Shown here piece by piece: positions 18,317-27,496 of a stretch of DNA of 64,000 nt; within the stretch, counting starts at the first letter, position 1, and each line of letters begins with the position of its first letter. The stretch is from CBDBJK01 sp965206395 (GTDB lineage: Bacteria; Chloroflexota; Dehalococcoidia; Lucifugimonadales; CATOSD01): assembly GCA_965206395.1 (NCBI GenBank), contig CBDBJK010000014.1, forward strand, positions 1 to 64,000, read 5' to 3'. The notes under the pieces were generated by a model. It was given only the letters and a program-made list of their open reading frames with translations. It did not search any database and had not been told where the DNA came from. Made by a program: the position numbers and the translations under genes.

Positions 18317-19711
18317 GTGAGCACCATAATCCACGGCACGACAATAGTAACAGCCGACATGAACCGCCTAGTTCATCACAATGCGGCGATTGCGATTGAA
18401 GGCGACCACATTGCTGCCATCGGCCCAAGCGACGAAATGTTGGCTCGGTTTCCACAAGCTGAACGAATCAATGGCCGTGGCAAGGCTGTCATGCCTGGCT
18501 TCGCCAACTGCCACACGCACTTCACTCTTACCATGTCGCGCGGCGTGACCGAGAACAACTCCTACCGGGAGCAACCCAATTACGGCAAAACTGTAAGCGT
18601 CCCCTGGAGGCCTGAGCTTGAGGCTGAGGAGCTTGCGGTAATGGCTCAGCTAGGAGCGCTTGAGGCCCTGAGATGCGGGACCACTCTGGCTATGGAAGTA
18701 GGCGCCGGCATAGATGTCTATGCAAAAGAGATTGTGAGCAGTGGACTTAGATTGGTGCTCGCGGAACAGGCTTCAGACCGCGCCAGCGGATGGATTGGCG
18801 ATCCAGGTCCGTTCAAGGTCAAGACCGAGCTTGGCGAGCGGGGCCTTCAAAATATCGCCGCTCTGCATTCCAAGTGGCATGGCAAGGAGAACGGGAGGGT
18901 AACGGTAGGCGTGGCTGGGTGGGCACCGGATATGGTATCTCCCCAACTGCTAATAAAACTACGCGATTTGCAGGAGAAGCTTGATACTGTTTCTACCATA
19001 CACCTCAACCAGATATGGGGCGAAGTCTCGTCTGTTAAGGATAACCATGGCGTGCTTCCCACCGAATATCTGGAGCAAAACGGCTACCTGAACGAACGTC
19101 TAGTCGCGGCTCATTGCCGTTGCATGGTTCCGAAAGAGGAAGAGATACTTGGTCGCTCCGGCGCTTTCGTCTCCTTCAACTCCGCGATGGCAGCGCGCCG
19201 GGGCCTCAGCCCACACATAGCCGATCTTGAGGCTGCTGGGTGTGGCATAGCGATGGGGACAGATAACATGGCTGAGGACATGGTAGAAGTCATGCGCACT
19301 GGTATGTTCATGGAACGGGTACGAATCGGCGATGGCGGTCTTCCATCGCCAGAGGACGCATTCCAGTGGGCGACAGCTAGCGGCTATCGTGGGCTCGGCA
19401 TCAGTGGGGCGGGTTCCCTACAGCAAGGAAACAAGGCCGACCTTATAATCATCGACACGCAACGCGCCCATCTTGTCCCCACCATGCGCATTGTCTCCAC
19501 CTTTGTGAACCAGGGTCAAGGAAGAGATGTTGAGGCCGTTATGGTGGATGGCACCTGGCTAATGCGCGATGGCAAGGTGCTGACGATGGATGAGGACGAG
19601 ATCGTACGACGCGCGGAGGGCATCGGTCGGCGTGCGTGGCGCCGGGCATTGGACAGTGATCCCGAATTCAAGCTGCCAACGGGTTTCGATTTCAACACGA
19701 TCGACCTATAG
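18317..19711 (+). CDS. Amidohydrolase (TRZ/ATZ, MtaD/SsnA-like)
   Basis: A 464-aa metal-dependent hydrolase of the cytosine-deaminase-like amidohydrolase group. Metal ligands are visible in GFANCHTHFTL (about residue 62), VAAHCRC (about 262) and AMGTDNM (about 313). The N-terminal beta-sandwich (IHGTTIVTADMNRLV) and C-terminal part (LQQGNKADLIIIDTQ) complete the fold. GTG 18317 has GGGAG about ten bases upstream. Family members deaminate or dechlorinate N-heterocycles or act on adenosine derivatives; the exact substrate here is unknown. The two MFS genes on either side suggest uptake of its substrate. Confidence 0.85.
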   Translation: MSTIIHGTTIVTADMNRLVHHNAAIAIEGDHIAAIGPSDEMLARFPQAERINGRGKAVMPGFANCHTHFTLTMSRGVTENNSYREQPNYGKTVSVPWRPELEAEELAVMAQLGALEALRCGTTLAMEVGAGIDVYAKEIVSSGLRLVLAEQASDRASGWIGDPGPFKVKTELGERGLQNIAALHSKWHGKENGRVTVGVAGWAPDMVSPQLLIKLRDLQEKLDTVSTIHLNQIWGEVSSVKDNHGVLPTEYLEQNGYLNERLVAAHCRCMVPKEEEILGRSGAFVSFNSAMAARRGLSPHIADLEAAGCGIAMGTDNMAEDMVEVMRTGMFMERVRIGDGGLPSPEDAFQWATASGYRGLGISGAGSLQQGNKADLIIIDTQRAHLVPTMRIVSTFVNQGQGRDVEAVMVDGTWLMRDGKVLTMDEDEIVRRAEGIGRRAWRRALDSDPEFKLPTGFDFNTIDL

Positions 19712-19737
19712 ATATAGGCTATGTTGTTCAGTGACGG

Positions 19738-21111
19738 TCAGTCATTTCCCGAGGAAGGTAAGATAAGATTAATTGCCGGAGTCTCGTTCGCGTTTGTCTG
19801 ATTCTGGCCCTCGTCCCAGTCTGGGATTAGCAGCTTTGAAGTAGACTCAAGTAATACAATGCTGAGTGCACCCGCCACGCTCGCCGCTACAGATATGACC
19901 AGCGCTATCTCATAGCCCCCGGTTATATCGAAGATAGGCCCGCCAATCCATCCCCCAAGCGCCATTCCAAATCCCGCGCCAAGCATCTGCGTGCCATGCG
20001 TAGAACCAAGCGGGGCATGGCCGAAGTATTTCCGATTGAGAATCGGGAAACCACCCGATTCGCCACCATATCCGATGCCAAAGATCACGGCAAACAGGTA
20101 GAAAACCCACAGATCATGTGTCCAGAACAGCATCATGACTGAAATGCCTTGTAAAAAGAACCAGAGAGCCATAATCGGCTTGGCACCGATATATTCTGAA
20201 ATGATTGGAGTGGTGAACCGCGTCAACACGCTTGTTCCTGATACGACGGTTAAGAGGCTAGCGGCAGCTATAAGAGATATGCCCTCCTGCATTGCCAGTG
20301 GCACCAGGTAAATCAGAATAACCGCGTGTCCTACACACCCAAGAAAGTGTATCGAGGTTGTGTTCCAATATGCGCTCGTTTTGCGCATGTAGCCGGCAAA
20401 TAGCTTGATGCGTTCTTTGTCTATTTTTTTCCTGACTAGCTCGACAGGGTCTCCCGGCAAAGCTCCGTAAGGGAGAAGCCCTTTATCCGCAGGCCGGTCT
20501 CGGTAGGCCGCGATCATAGCCACCATGATGGTTCCGGACACTGCTGTAATAATCCAGACGGCAGACTTCCAGCCGAATTCAATAATTAACAGGCCGACTA
20601 CGGGCGCGGCCAACGCAGGGCCAATGCCCCATGCGGCCATTATGAATCCCATACCGACGCCCAGATGCCGCCGGAACCAGTTCATGGCTGAAGGAATGAG
20701 CGGAACCAGAAACATTGCCTGTGCGACGCCTAGAATAGCGCCAAAAGTGATGTACAGGTGCCAGGGCTGAGTTATCATTGCAGTAAGCGTCATTCCGATT
20801 ATGAATAACGCAGCGCCAACAACCATTGTGCGTTTCGCGCCGTAGCGGTCGCCCATATATCCGGCAAAGGGAGAGACCACTGCTGTCACGATATTGGATA
20901 TGGCGTAGGCTGCAGTTACCTCGCCCTGACTCCATCCAAACGTTGAAGTGAGCGGATCGATCAGAACGCCAAAGGCCATGCGCATGGCACTCCCAACCAT
21001 CTGCATGGCTGCAATGATCGAGACGATTACCCAGGCGTAGTGATAATAGAAAGTTCGGCCTGCGCGATTATTCGTTGGCGCACGCGGTCCCATTTCCTTG
21101 CTCGACGACAT
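19738..21111 (-). CDS. MFS transporter (monocarboxylate/oxalate-formate type)
   Basis: A 457-aa carrier with about twelve helices. The N-terminal YYHYAWVIVSIIAAMQMVGS and the motif GYMGDRYGAKRTMVVGAAL (motif A) resemble the monocarboxylate and oxalate:formate antiporter branch of MFS. ATG 21111 has an AGGAG site six bases upstream. It is convergent with the amidohydrolase gene, with 26 bases between stops. Confidence 0.85.
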   Translation of the reverse strand: MSSSKEMGPRAPTNNRAGRTFYYHYAWVIVSIIAAMQMVGSAMRMAFGVLIDPLTSTFGWSQGEVTAAYAISNIVTAVVSPFAGYMGDRYGAKRTMVVGAALFIIGMTLTAMITQPWHLYITFGAILGVAQAMFLVPLIPSAMNWFRRHLGVGMGFIMAAWGIGPALAAPVVGLLIIEFGWKSAVWIITAVSGTIMVAMIAAYRDRPADKGLLPYGALPGDPVELVRKKIDKERIKLFAGYMRKTSAYWNTTSIHFLGCVGHAVILIYLVPLAMQEGISLIAAASLLTVVSGTSVLTRFTTPIISEYIGAKPIMALWFFLQGISVMMLFWTHDLWVFYLFAVIFGIGYGGESGGFPILNRKYFGHAPLGSTHGTQMLGAGFGMALGGWIGGPIFDITGGYEIALVISVAASVAGALSIVLLESTSKLLIPDWDEGQNQTNANETPAINLILPSSGND

Positions 21112-21151
21112 GTTTCTCCTAGCAGCCCTATACTTGATTCCTTAGTAAACA

Positions 21152-21424
21152 TCAATGAAGCGGGCAGATAAATAGAAATGCTCTTTCCCAGGTCTCTTTG
21201 CCGGCTTCAATTGATTCGTCCTGAGGCGCTGTAACGCCCTGTTCTTGCGTGAACTGAGGCAAGTTAGCCCGGGAAGCTGTTTCTGGAAGGCTGAACGCAA
21301 AAGCCATCTCATCGACCCTCGACTCAACGCGAGCGTCGGCCACGGCCGCCATGAGATATATGGTGAGAGTCAAACTGACGACAACCACGGTAACGAACTG
21401 GATTGGTAATCCGAATATTTTCAT
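21152..21424 (-). CDS. Possible small membrane-anchored protein
   Basis: A 90-aa frame with one N-terminal hydrophobic segment (about residues 8-28, IQFVTVVVVSLTLTIYLMAA) and a polar remainder. It lies 40 bases upstream of the MFS gene on the same strand. The ribosome binding site is weak and no family is recognised, so it may be spurious. Confidence 0.3.
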   Translation of the reverse strand: MKIFGLPIQFVTVVVVSLTLTIYLMAAVADARVESRVDEMAFAFSLPETASRANLPQFTQEQGVTAPQDESIEAGKETWERAFLFICPLH

Positions 21425-21824
21425 CCCGTCTTATCTACACTCCACTGCTCGAAGGAGCCAATCTACGCGAAGGCAATCTGTATTATAGTGCATCCTTCAT
21501 GGTTCTGGCGTCTCCCTGCTATTCTCATCTCCAAGATAAACCGTTATCGCCTATCAGATGCGGCCAGAAACCTCTCGAAAGACGTGATGAGGTTGGTATT
21601 CAGTTTCGTATTGAAAACCGAGGCCCTCAAGATATATCGACCATCGTTGTACTTACGGCGATTTTACGAATGAAACTGAATCGCTGAATGGCTATTCGAG
21701 TTGAAATTGAGCACGCCAAACACTGTTTGACAGAATCAGCGGGTCGTCGTATAGTCAGGGCCATTCCTGATTATTACAAATTAGGAATTTGAATGTGACA
21801 GGGAGATTGGATTAACTCCTGGTC
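21425..21824. other. Intergenic region upstream of the S8 protease gene
   Basis: No gene is supported. The only signal seen is the promoter listed at 21727-21755. Confidence 0.4.
21727..21755 (+). promoter_or_regulatory. Promoter of the S8/DUF11 gene
   Basis: TTGACA (21727-21732) and TATAGT (21750-21755) are separated by 17 bases, giving a leader of roughly 65 bases before GTG 21825. Confidence 0.6.
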
Positions 21825-24800
21825 GTGAGGCGTGCCGTGCGTAAACATTCGATAATTGTCCTATTGCTTGCCCTCGTCCTTTTAATGAACTTGAGTTCTG
21901 TCATCCCTGTATCTGTTGCGGCCCCTGGAGATGACGCTCACCAAATCTCTAGCCTAGGGTTGACTGTCGTAGCGCCCCGGCAAGAGCCAAAAGAGAAATC
22001 GAATATCGATTCGGTAATCCTCCGCGTGCTTCAAGACCTGGAGGCCAGAGGCGTCACGAGAGATAATGCCAATGCTATAGAGGTTTCCTCCCTATCCATC
22101 GAAGGCGTCCTGCAGATAGATGACGATGGGAACATTCAAACATATATCCTCCTTTCTGAAGCGGGAGCGGAGCGAGCCAATGAACTGGTTAGGCTTGAAA
22201 CGCAATTGGAGATTGCCCGAAGCGATTTGAACGTCATTCAGGCATGGGTTCCGTTTGACAGGATCAGGCAAATTTCCGAGTTCGACTTCGTAAAGCGCAT
22301 ACAGCTTCCGGACTACGCGCATACGTGGACCGGCTCAGTCAATACGGAGGGCGATGCTATTCTGAGAGCCAATCTTGTGCGGAATTTGCGTGGCATCACA
22401 GGAAACGGCATCAGAGTTGGCGTCATCTCGGATGGCGTGAACTCGCGTGCTGTTGCTCAGGCTAGCGGTGATTTGCCCAATAATATCGAAATTGATCCCG
22501 GTCGGCCTGGCAACGGTGATGAAGGCACTGCGATGCTTGAGATCGTCCATGACCTGGCTCCGAATGCACAGCTTGCTTTCTCAGGCCCCTCCACCAGCTT
22601 GGAAATGGTTAATTCAATCAACTTCCTGGCTAGCCAAGCCTTCGGTGGAGCGGGCGCCGACATCATTGTGGATGATCTGGGGCTCTTCGCTCAGCCTTAC
22701 TTTGAAGATGGCTTCATCGCTGAGACTGTCGAGAATGTGATCGCTAACGGGACGATCTATGCATCGTCTGCCGGAAACAGCGGAGACGCTCACTATGAGA
22801 GCGATTTCGTCAGAGATCCTTTGGACTTCCACAACTTCGGCGGCGGGGACAACGCGATGCGTGTTCTCGTTGGCGGCGGCGGAACGATCAGAATGTTTCT
22901 CCAGTGGACTGACCCGTTCGGAGCTTCAGGCGTCGATTATGATCTATGGACGTGTGTAGCTGGCTTTACACCTGGAACAGGTGTGCCCGGACAAGACTGC
23001 TTCGCAAGCAATTTTGAGCAAGATGGCGATGACGATCCTATTGAGGGCTTATCGCTCACTAATAACGGCCCGAACACGGCGGAACTCGACATATTCATAG
23101 ATGGATTTTTTGCGACTGACATCCGGCGTCTTGAACTTTTTGTGCTAGGCAACATCCTGGTTACCGAATTCAACGTTCCTGGCGGTAGCCTATTTGGTCA
23201 CGCTGCCGTACCCGGCGCTTACGCGTCTGCGGCTATCGACGCCTCCGATCCTGGGAACAACGACATCGAACCGTTCAGCTCTCAAGGCCCGGCAGACATT
23301 TTCTTCCCCTCGTTTGAGAGCAGGCCCAAACCAGATATTACGGCTATAGACGGTGTATCGGTTACGGGCGCGGGAGGGTTCCCCGGCACTTTCTTCGGGA
23401 CATCAGCGGCATCACCACACGTTGCTGGAATAGCTGCCCTGGTGTTGGAAGCCGTCCGCAACGCAAACCCTGGCATATCCAAGACAGAAGCGGCGGACCA
23501 AGTGCGGCAGGCTATCATGAATACTGCTGTCGATCTTGGCACTGGTGGCTTTGACGAGGTGTTCGGAGCAGGTAGGATCGACTCTCTTGCAGCAGTCGAT
23601 GAGGCTGTCAGCGCCGACCTTTCGGTAACCAAGAGTGTAGACAACACAGCGCCAAACGAAGGCGACAACATCGTGTACACGGTAACTGTCAACAATGCAG
23701 GCCCCGACAACGCCACAGGCGTGCAGGTCACCGACGTGCTACCAACAGGAGTGACATACGTTTCAGACGACGGCGATGGAACCTATGACAGCAACACGGG
23801 CGTGTGGAACGTTGGCGACGTTGCGAGCGGCGAGAGTGATACTCTTAGAATCACCGCGACGGTCGATTCGGGCACGGGCGGGCAGACGATCACGAACACC
23901 GCCAGCGTGACGTCGGCAGACCAGATTGACCTTAATCCTGACAACAACTCAGACAGCGCAGATATCACTGTGCAAGTCGCCGACCTTTCGATCCTTAAGG
24001 ATGTGAACGACACAACGCCAGACGAGGGCGACGACATCATGTACACGGTGATCGCCAGCAACTCAGGCCCGGACAACGCCACGGGCGTTCAGGTCACCGA
24101 CATGCTGCCGACAGGAGTGACATACGTTTCAGACGACAGCGGCGGAACCTATGACAGCAGCACGGGCGTGTGGAACGTTGGCGACGTTGCGAGCGGCGAG
24201 AGTGATACTCTTAGAATCACCGCGACGGTCGATGCGGGCACGGGCGGGCAGACGATCACGAACACCGCCAGAGTGACGTCGGCAGACCAGATTGACCTTA
24301 ATCCTGACAACAACTCAGACAGCGCAGATATCACTGTGCAAGTCGCCGACCTTTCGATCCTTAAGGATGTGAACGACACAACGCCAGACGAGGGTGACAA
24401 CATCATGTACACGGTGATCGTCAGCAACGCAGGCCCGGACGACGCCACGGGCGTTCAGGTCACCGGCATGCTGCCGACAGCAGTGACATACGTTTCAGAC
24501 GACGGAGGCGGAACTTATGACAGCAGCACGGGCGTGTGGAACGTGGGCGACGTTGCGAGCGGCGAGAGTGATACTCTAAGAATCACCGCGACGGTCGATT
24601 CGGGCACGGGCGGGCAGACGATCACGAACACCGCCAGCGTGACGTCGGCGGACCAGGCCGACCTTAATCCTGACAACAACTCGGACACCAAGGGCATGAC
24701 AGTCTCTACAAAGGCTAACCTCTCGGTCACCAAGGCGGGAAACCCCGACCCTGTGATTGCGGGTGAGCAGCTAACCTATACCATTACCGTCACCAACGGC

Positions 24801-25364
24801 GGCCCATCCGATGCGACAGGCGTCACAGTGACCGATACCCTGCCTGCCGAGGTGGACTTTGACTCCGATATCGCAAGCCAGGGCAGCTTCGATAAGACGA
24901 CTGGCGTGTGGACAGTCGGCAACCTGACAAGCGATCAGGTTGAAACGCCAATCATCGTGGTCAATGTATCAGTGTCTACTGCGGATGGCACAACCCTTAC
25001 GAACACGGCCACGGTTTCAGGCAATGAGACCGACCCCGATGATACGAACGACTCTGCTGTTGTTGATACGGCTGTGTTGGCAGAAGCCGATCTGTCCATA
25101 ACCAAGTTGGCAGACCCCAACCCTGTGGTCGCAGGTGAACAACTTGTCTACACCGTAACCGTAACCAATGGCGGCCCATCCAGGGCCACAAGGGTCAAAG
25201 TGTTTGATACACTACCAGAGGATGTGACCTTTGTATCCGCCAGCCAAGACTGCAATGAAACAGGCGGAACCGTTACTTGCGATATTGGCCGATTGGCGGT
25301 TGGAAAAAGCGAAGAGGTCTCCATTTTAGTTGACGTTAACCTATCTGCGACTAGGTTGTGTTGA
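21825..25364 (+). CDS. Secreted S8-family serine protease with DUF11 repeats, 3' end lost to IS
   Basis: An exported 1179-aa protein as it stands. A signal peptide (about residues 1-35) is followed by a subtilase-like domain: RVGVISDGV (Asp, about 205), DEGTAMLEIVHDLAPNA (about 230, with Glu where classic subtilases have His, as in an S8 subgroup that resembles sedolisins) and FFGTSAASPHVAG (Ser, about 527). From about residue 597 come five DUF11 repeats, the first three nearly identical. The fifth is cut after VDVNLSATR at 25351, where an IS427-like element begins; the last residues LC are encoded by the IS. The product would lack its natural C-terminus and any anchor. Start GTG 21825 follows a good promoter. 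Confidence 0.85.
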   Translation: MRRAVRKHSIIVLLLALVLLMNLSSVIPVSVAAPGDDAHQISSLGLTVVAPRQEPKEKSNIDSVILRVLQDLEARGVTRDNANAIEVSSLSIEGVLQIDDDGNIQTYILLSEAGAERANELVRLETQLEIARSDLNVIQAWVPFDRIRQISEFDFVKRIQLPDYAHTWTGSVNTEGDAILRANLVRNLRGITGNGIRVGVISDGVNSRAVAQASGDLPNNIEIDPGRPGNGDEGTAMLEIVHDLAPNAQLAFSGPSTSLEMVNSINFLASQAFGGAGADIIVDDLGLFAQPYFEDGFIAETVENVIANGTIYASSAGNSGDAHYESDFVRDPLDFHNFGGGDNAMRVLVGGGGTIRMFLQWTDPFGASGVDYDLWTCVAGFTPGTGVPGQDCFASNFEQDGDDDPIEGLSLTNNGPNTAELDIFIDGFFATDIRRLELFVLGNILVTEFNVPGGSLFGHAAVPGAYASAAIDASDPGNNDIEPFSSQGPADIFFPSFESRPKPDITAIDGVSVTGAGGFPGTFFGTSAASPHVAGIAALVLEAVRNANPGISKTEAADQVRQAIMNTAVDLGTGGFDEVFGAGRIDSLAAVDEAVSADLSVTKSVDNTAPNEGDNIVYTVTVNNAGPDNATGVQVTDVLPTGVTYVSDDGDGTYDSNTGVWNVGDVASGESDTLRITATVDSGTGGQTITNTASVTSADQIDLNPDNNSDSADITVQVADLSILKDVNDTTPDEGDDIMYTVIASNSGPDNATGVQVTDMLPTGVTYVSDDSGGTYDSSTGVWNVGDVASGESDTLRITATVDAGTGGQTITNTARVTSADQIDLNPDNNSDSADITVQVADLSILKDVNDTTPDEGDNIMYTVIVSNAGPDDATGVQVTGMLPTAVTYVSDDGGGTYDSSTGVWNVGDVASGESDTLRITATVDSGTGGQTITNTASVTSADQADLNPDNNSDTKGMTVSTKANLSVTKAGNPDPVIAGEQLTYTITVTNGGPSDATGVTVTDTLPAEVDFDSDIASQGSFDKTTGVWTVGNLTSDQVETPIIVVNVSVSTADGTTLTNTATVSGNETDPDDTNDSAVVDTAVLAEADLSITKLADPNPVVAGEQLVYTVTVTNGGPSRATRVKVFDTLPEDVTFVSASQDCNETGGTVTCDIGRLAVGKSEEVSILVDVNLSATRLC
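23613..24713 (+). repeat. Three tandem 366-bp repeats (DUF11 units)
   Basis: Units start at 23613, 23979 and 24345, with exact 366-base spacing between starts and very high nucleotide identity (long identical tracts such as the VWNVGDVASGESDTLRITAT coding stretch). Each encodes one 122-aa DUF11 beta-sandwich. A fourth and fifth unit follow but are diverged. The identity points to recent duplication or gene conversion. Confidence 0.85.
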
Positions 25365-26217
25365 CATTTCATCTGAGCCATATGAGAGCACCGACGAAGT
25401 TCAAGAATCCCAGGAAACGCGATGACAGCTTGTCAAAGCGAGAGAAGATATGCCGGTAGTGCTTGATCTTGTTGATGACCTCGAACACTCCACAAGGTGG
25501 CGCTCGTATTCGTAGTCTCGGTAAAGGTACTCATCATACTCTCGTGGCGTCTTTCGATTTGACCGAGGTGGAATCACAGGTAACGCACTCCCCTGCCCAG
25601 GATGCATTGGAGAAAATCCATCGAATCGTATCCCTTATCAGCAATCACATGCTCGGTTTCGAAATCAGCTATCAATGCCTGTGCCTGGGTGATGTCGTGA
25701 CGTTGACCTGCTGTGAGCTCAAAGCGCAACGGGTTGCCCAATCCATCCACGCTCACGTGGATCTTGGTACTGAACCCGCCTCGGCTCCGGCCAAGAGCTT
25801 GGGCCGATTGGCCACCGTATCCCTTATCAGCAATTTTTTGGAGGCTCCAGCAGCACAGGGATGAGCGCGAACCACAGTGCTATCACAGTGCTATCACAGT
25901 GCTATCAATGATGACATGCTCCATATCGGGGTCTTGCACAAAATGCTGATGCATTCGTTCCCATACACCCTTTTCACACCAGCGTGCGAAGCGCTTATAT
26001 ACGCTGTTCCAGTGACCGTAGTGCTCAGGCAGCAGTCTCCAAGGAGCACCACTTCGTGCCATCCACAGGATGGCCTCGACGTAGCGCCTGCAATCGTCCT
26101 CCTCTCCAACGTAGAGGTCTGGGCATGAGCGCAGAAATTCAAGGATTTTCGACCATTGTTCATTGCGTAATTCAGTCGTTGACATGTATCCATTATGCAC
26201 CAAATGTCAACACAACC
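25354..26217 (-). mobile_element. IS427-like IS5-family element, copy A (864 bp, defective)
   Basis: Perfect terminal inverted repeats GGTTGTGTTGACATTT/AAATGTCAACACAACC, with TA on both sides (25352-25353, 26218-26219), within CTAG. It is 45 bases longer than copy B (51667-52485). The difference is fully explained by five insertions or replacements, so the transposase reading frames are broken. The right end abuts the IS630 copy A, sharing the TA. Confidence 0.88.
25574..26185 (-). pseudogene. IS5-family transposase of copy A, broken
   Basis: N-terminal part MSTTELRNEQWSKILEFLRS... through HVIIDSTVIAL (about 26185-25883) is the DUF4096-type domain plus the first catalytic Asp. The rest survives only in fragments such as MSVDGLGNPLRFELTAGQRH (25756-25574). 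Three copies of an 11-base unit follow the first Asp codon (two in copy B), and further insertions near 25490, 25506, 25582 and 25820 destroy the frame. Confidence 0.75.
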
Positions 26218-26219
26218 TA

Positions 26220-27494
26220 GTGGTTCAACGTTTTTGTATTGATGGGTAGAGTGACTTTAGCTTGATGCGCGCATCCTCGGTAGTGAAGCGCCAATCCACT
26301 CGTATCACATCCCGGTTGCGTTGATTCTGCCAAGCATTGACCTCGCCGCGCAGGATGTCTTGATTGGCAATCCGTCGGTCCAGGCACTGTCGAGCCAGCA
26401 CACCGATCTCTATCTCCGCCATATTCAACCAACTCCCGTGTAAGCGGGAGTGTAGTGTATCTCCAGTCGCTCAGCTATACGCCTCGCCTCAGCAGGCTCG
26501 AATGCCTCGTATAGCGAGGACAGCTTGTGAGTGTTGACAGATTGTCCATTACCAGCACGATCCGGTCTCTGTCAGGGTAGTCCTCGTCGACCAGTTTCTT
26601 TATCACATGCGCCCAGTCCACCTTCGTGCGACGCTCTCTGACCTCGACTCGGCGCCATCCGTCCAGCGGTGCAAACAGCATGAACAGGCTGCTCACTCCA
26701 TTGCGCTCGTATTCGTAGTCGTATGCCGCCGATAAGCCGGGCGCTGCGGGACGCGGCACTCGCGTCTCCTTGACTTGCTGTTTGCTCGTCTCATCCATGC
26801 ACACCAGAACCTCATTCCCATCGTACGGCCGTTGGTAGACCTCCAGGAACTCAACGCCTTGGTCTCATCACGTCTTCCATCACGTCTTCCATCGCGCACA
26901 CAAACTCCGCGCTCTGACCGGGCGGGATGCACCAACTCTGCTTCAGCCACGGCTTCAGTTCGTTTTTTTTTAAGCGCCTGGCGAACCGTCTCGGTGCTAA
27001 TGGTCCCGACTATCTCACACTCGACCAACTGGTCAGCCAACAGCTTCAGGGTCCAACTGGCACGCCCCTCCGGCGGTTCCCCGCAGGCCATCGCTATCAA
27101 CCGTGCTTCACCTTCGCCGTCCAGTCTCTTTTGACGCCGACGCAGTTGCTTTTTGCGATTCAGCGCAGACTCGACCCCCTCCTCCACACAGCGCTTGCGT
27201 ATTCGCTCGACCGTTGACTGTCCCACACCGAGCGCGCTGGTGATGTCCGCGTCCTTCATTCCCCCGTCCGAGCGTGACTCATCGCTCATCAGCAGAATGC
27301 GCGCATGGGTCTGTTTGTACGCCGCAGCCCGACCGCGTGAGACCAAGGCGTTGAGTTCCTGTTGTTCGTCGGTAGTCAGTCTGATACGGTACTTCTTGGT
27401 AGACATCATGGTTCCTCCTCGGTTCAACGTTACGATTGAACCCCCAAGAGGAACAATGACTATCATGGTATTCATTTCAATGATGTTGGACCAC
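26220..27494 (-). mobile_element. IS630-family element, copy A (1275 bp, defective)
   Basis: Ends GTGGTTCAAC and GTTGGACCAC form the terminal inverted repeat; TA flanks both ends (26218-26219, 27495-27496). It is 26 bases longer than copy B (50416-51664). The difference is accounted for by a 2-base change near 26440, 2 bases near 26533 and a net 22 bases near 26846-26870. One substitution near 26666 was also noticed. Beyond its right TA the sequence is the truncated gamma-glutamyltransferase gene. Confidence 0.88.
26225..27409 (-). pseudogene. IS630 transposase of copy A, in pieces
   Basis: The N-terminal HTH part starts at MMSTKKYRIRLTTDEQQEL (ATG 27409, good GGAGGA site) and the DDE part survives as two pieces: CMDETSKQQ to VMDNLST (26804-26475) and NMAEIEIGVLARQ to the end (26428-26225). 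Compared with copy B, the insertions break the frame within the DDE domain, between the VLVMDN and SWLNMAE motifs, so it should be inactive. Confidence 0.75.
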
Positions 27495-27496
27495 TA

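Noticed and set aside
23613..24713. CRISPR-like array
   Set aside because: The regular repeats are 366-base coding units of a DUF11 protein, without short spacers; no CRISPR array or cas gene was seen anywhere in the window.
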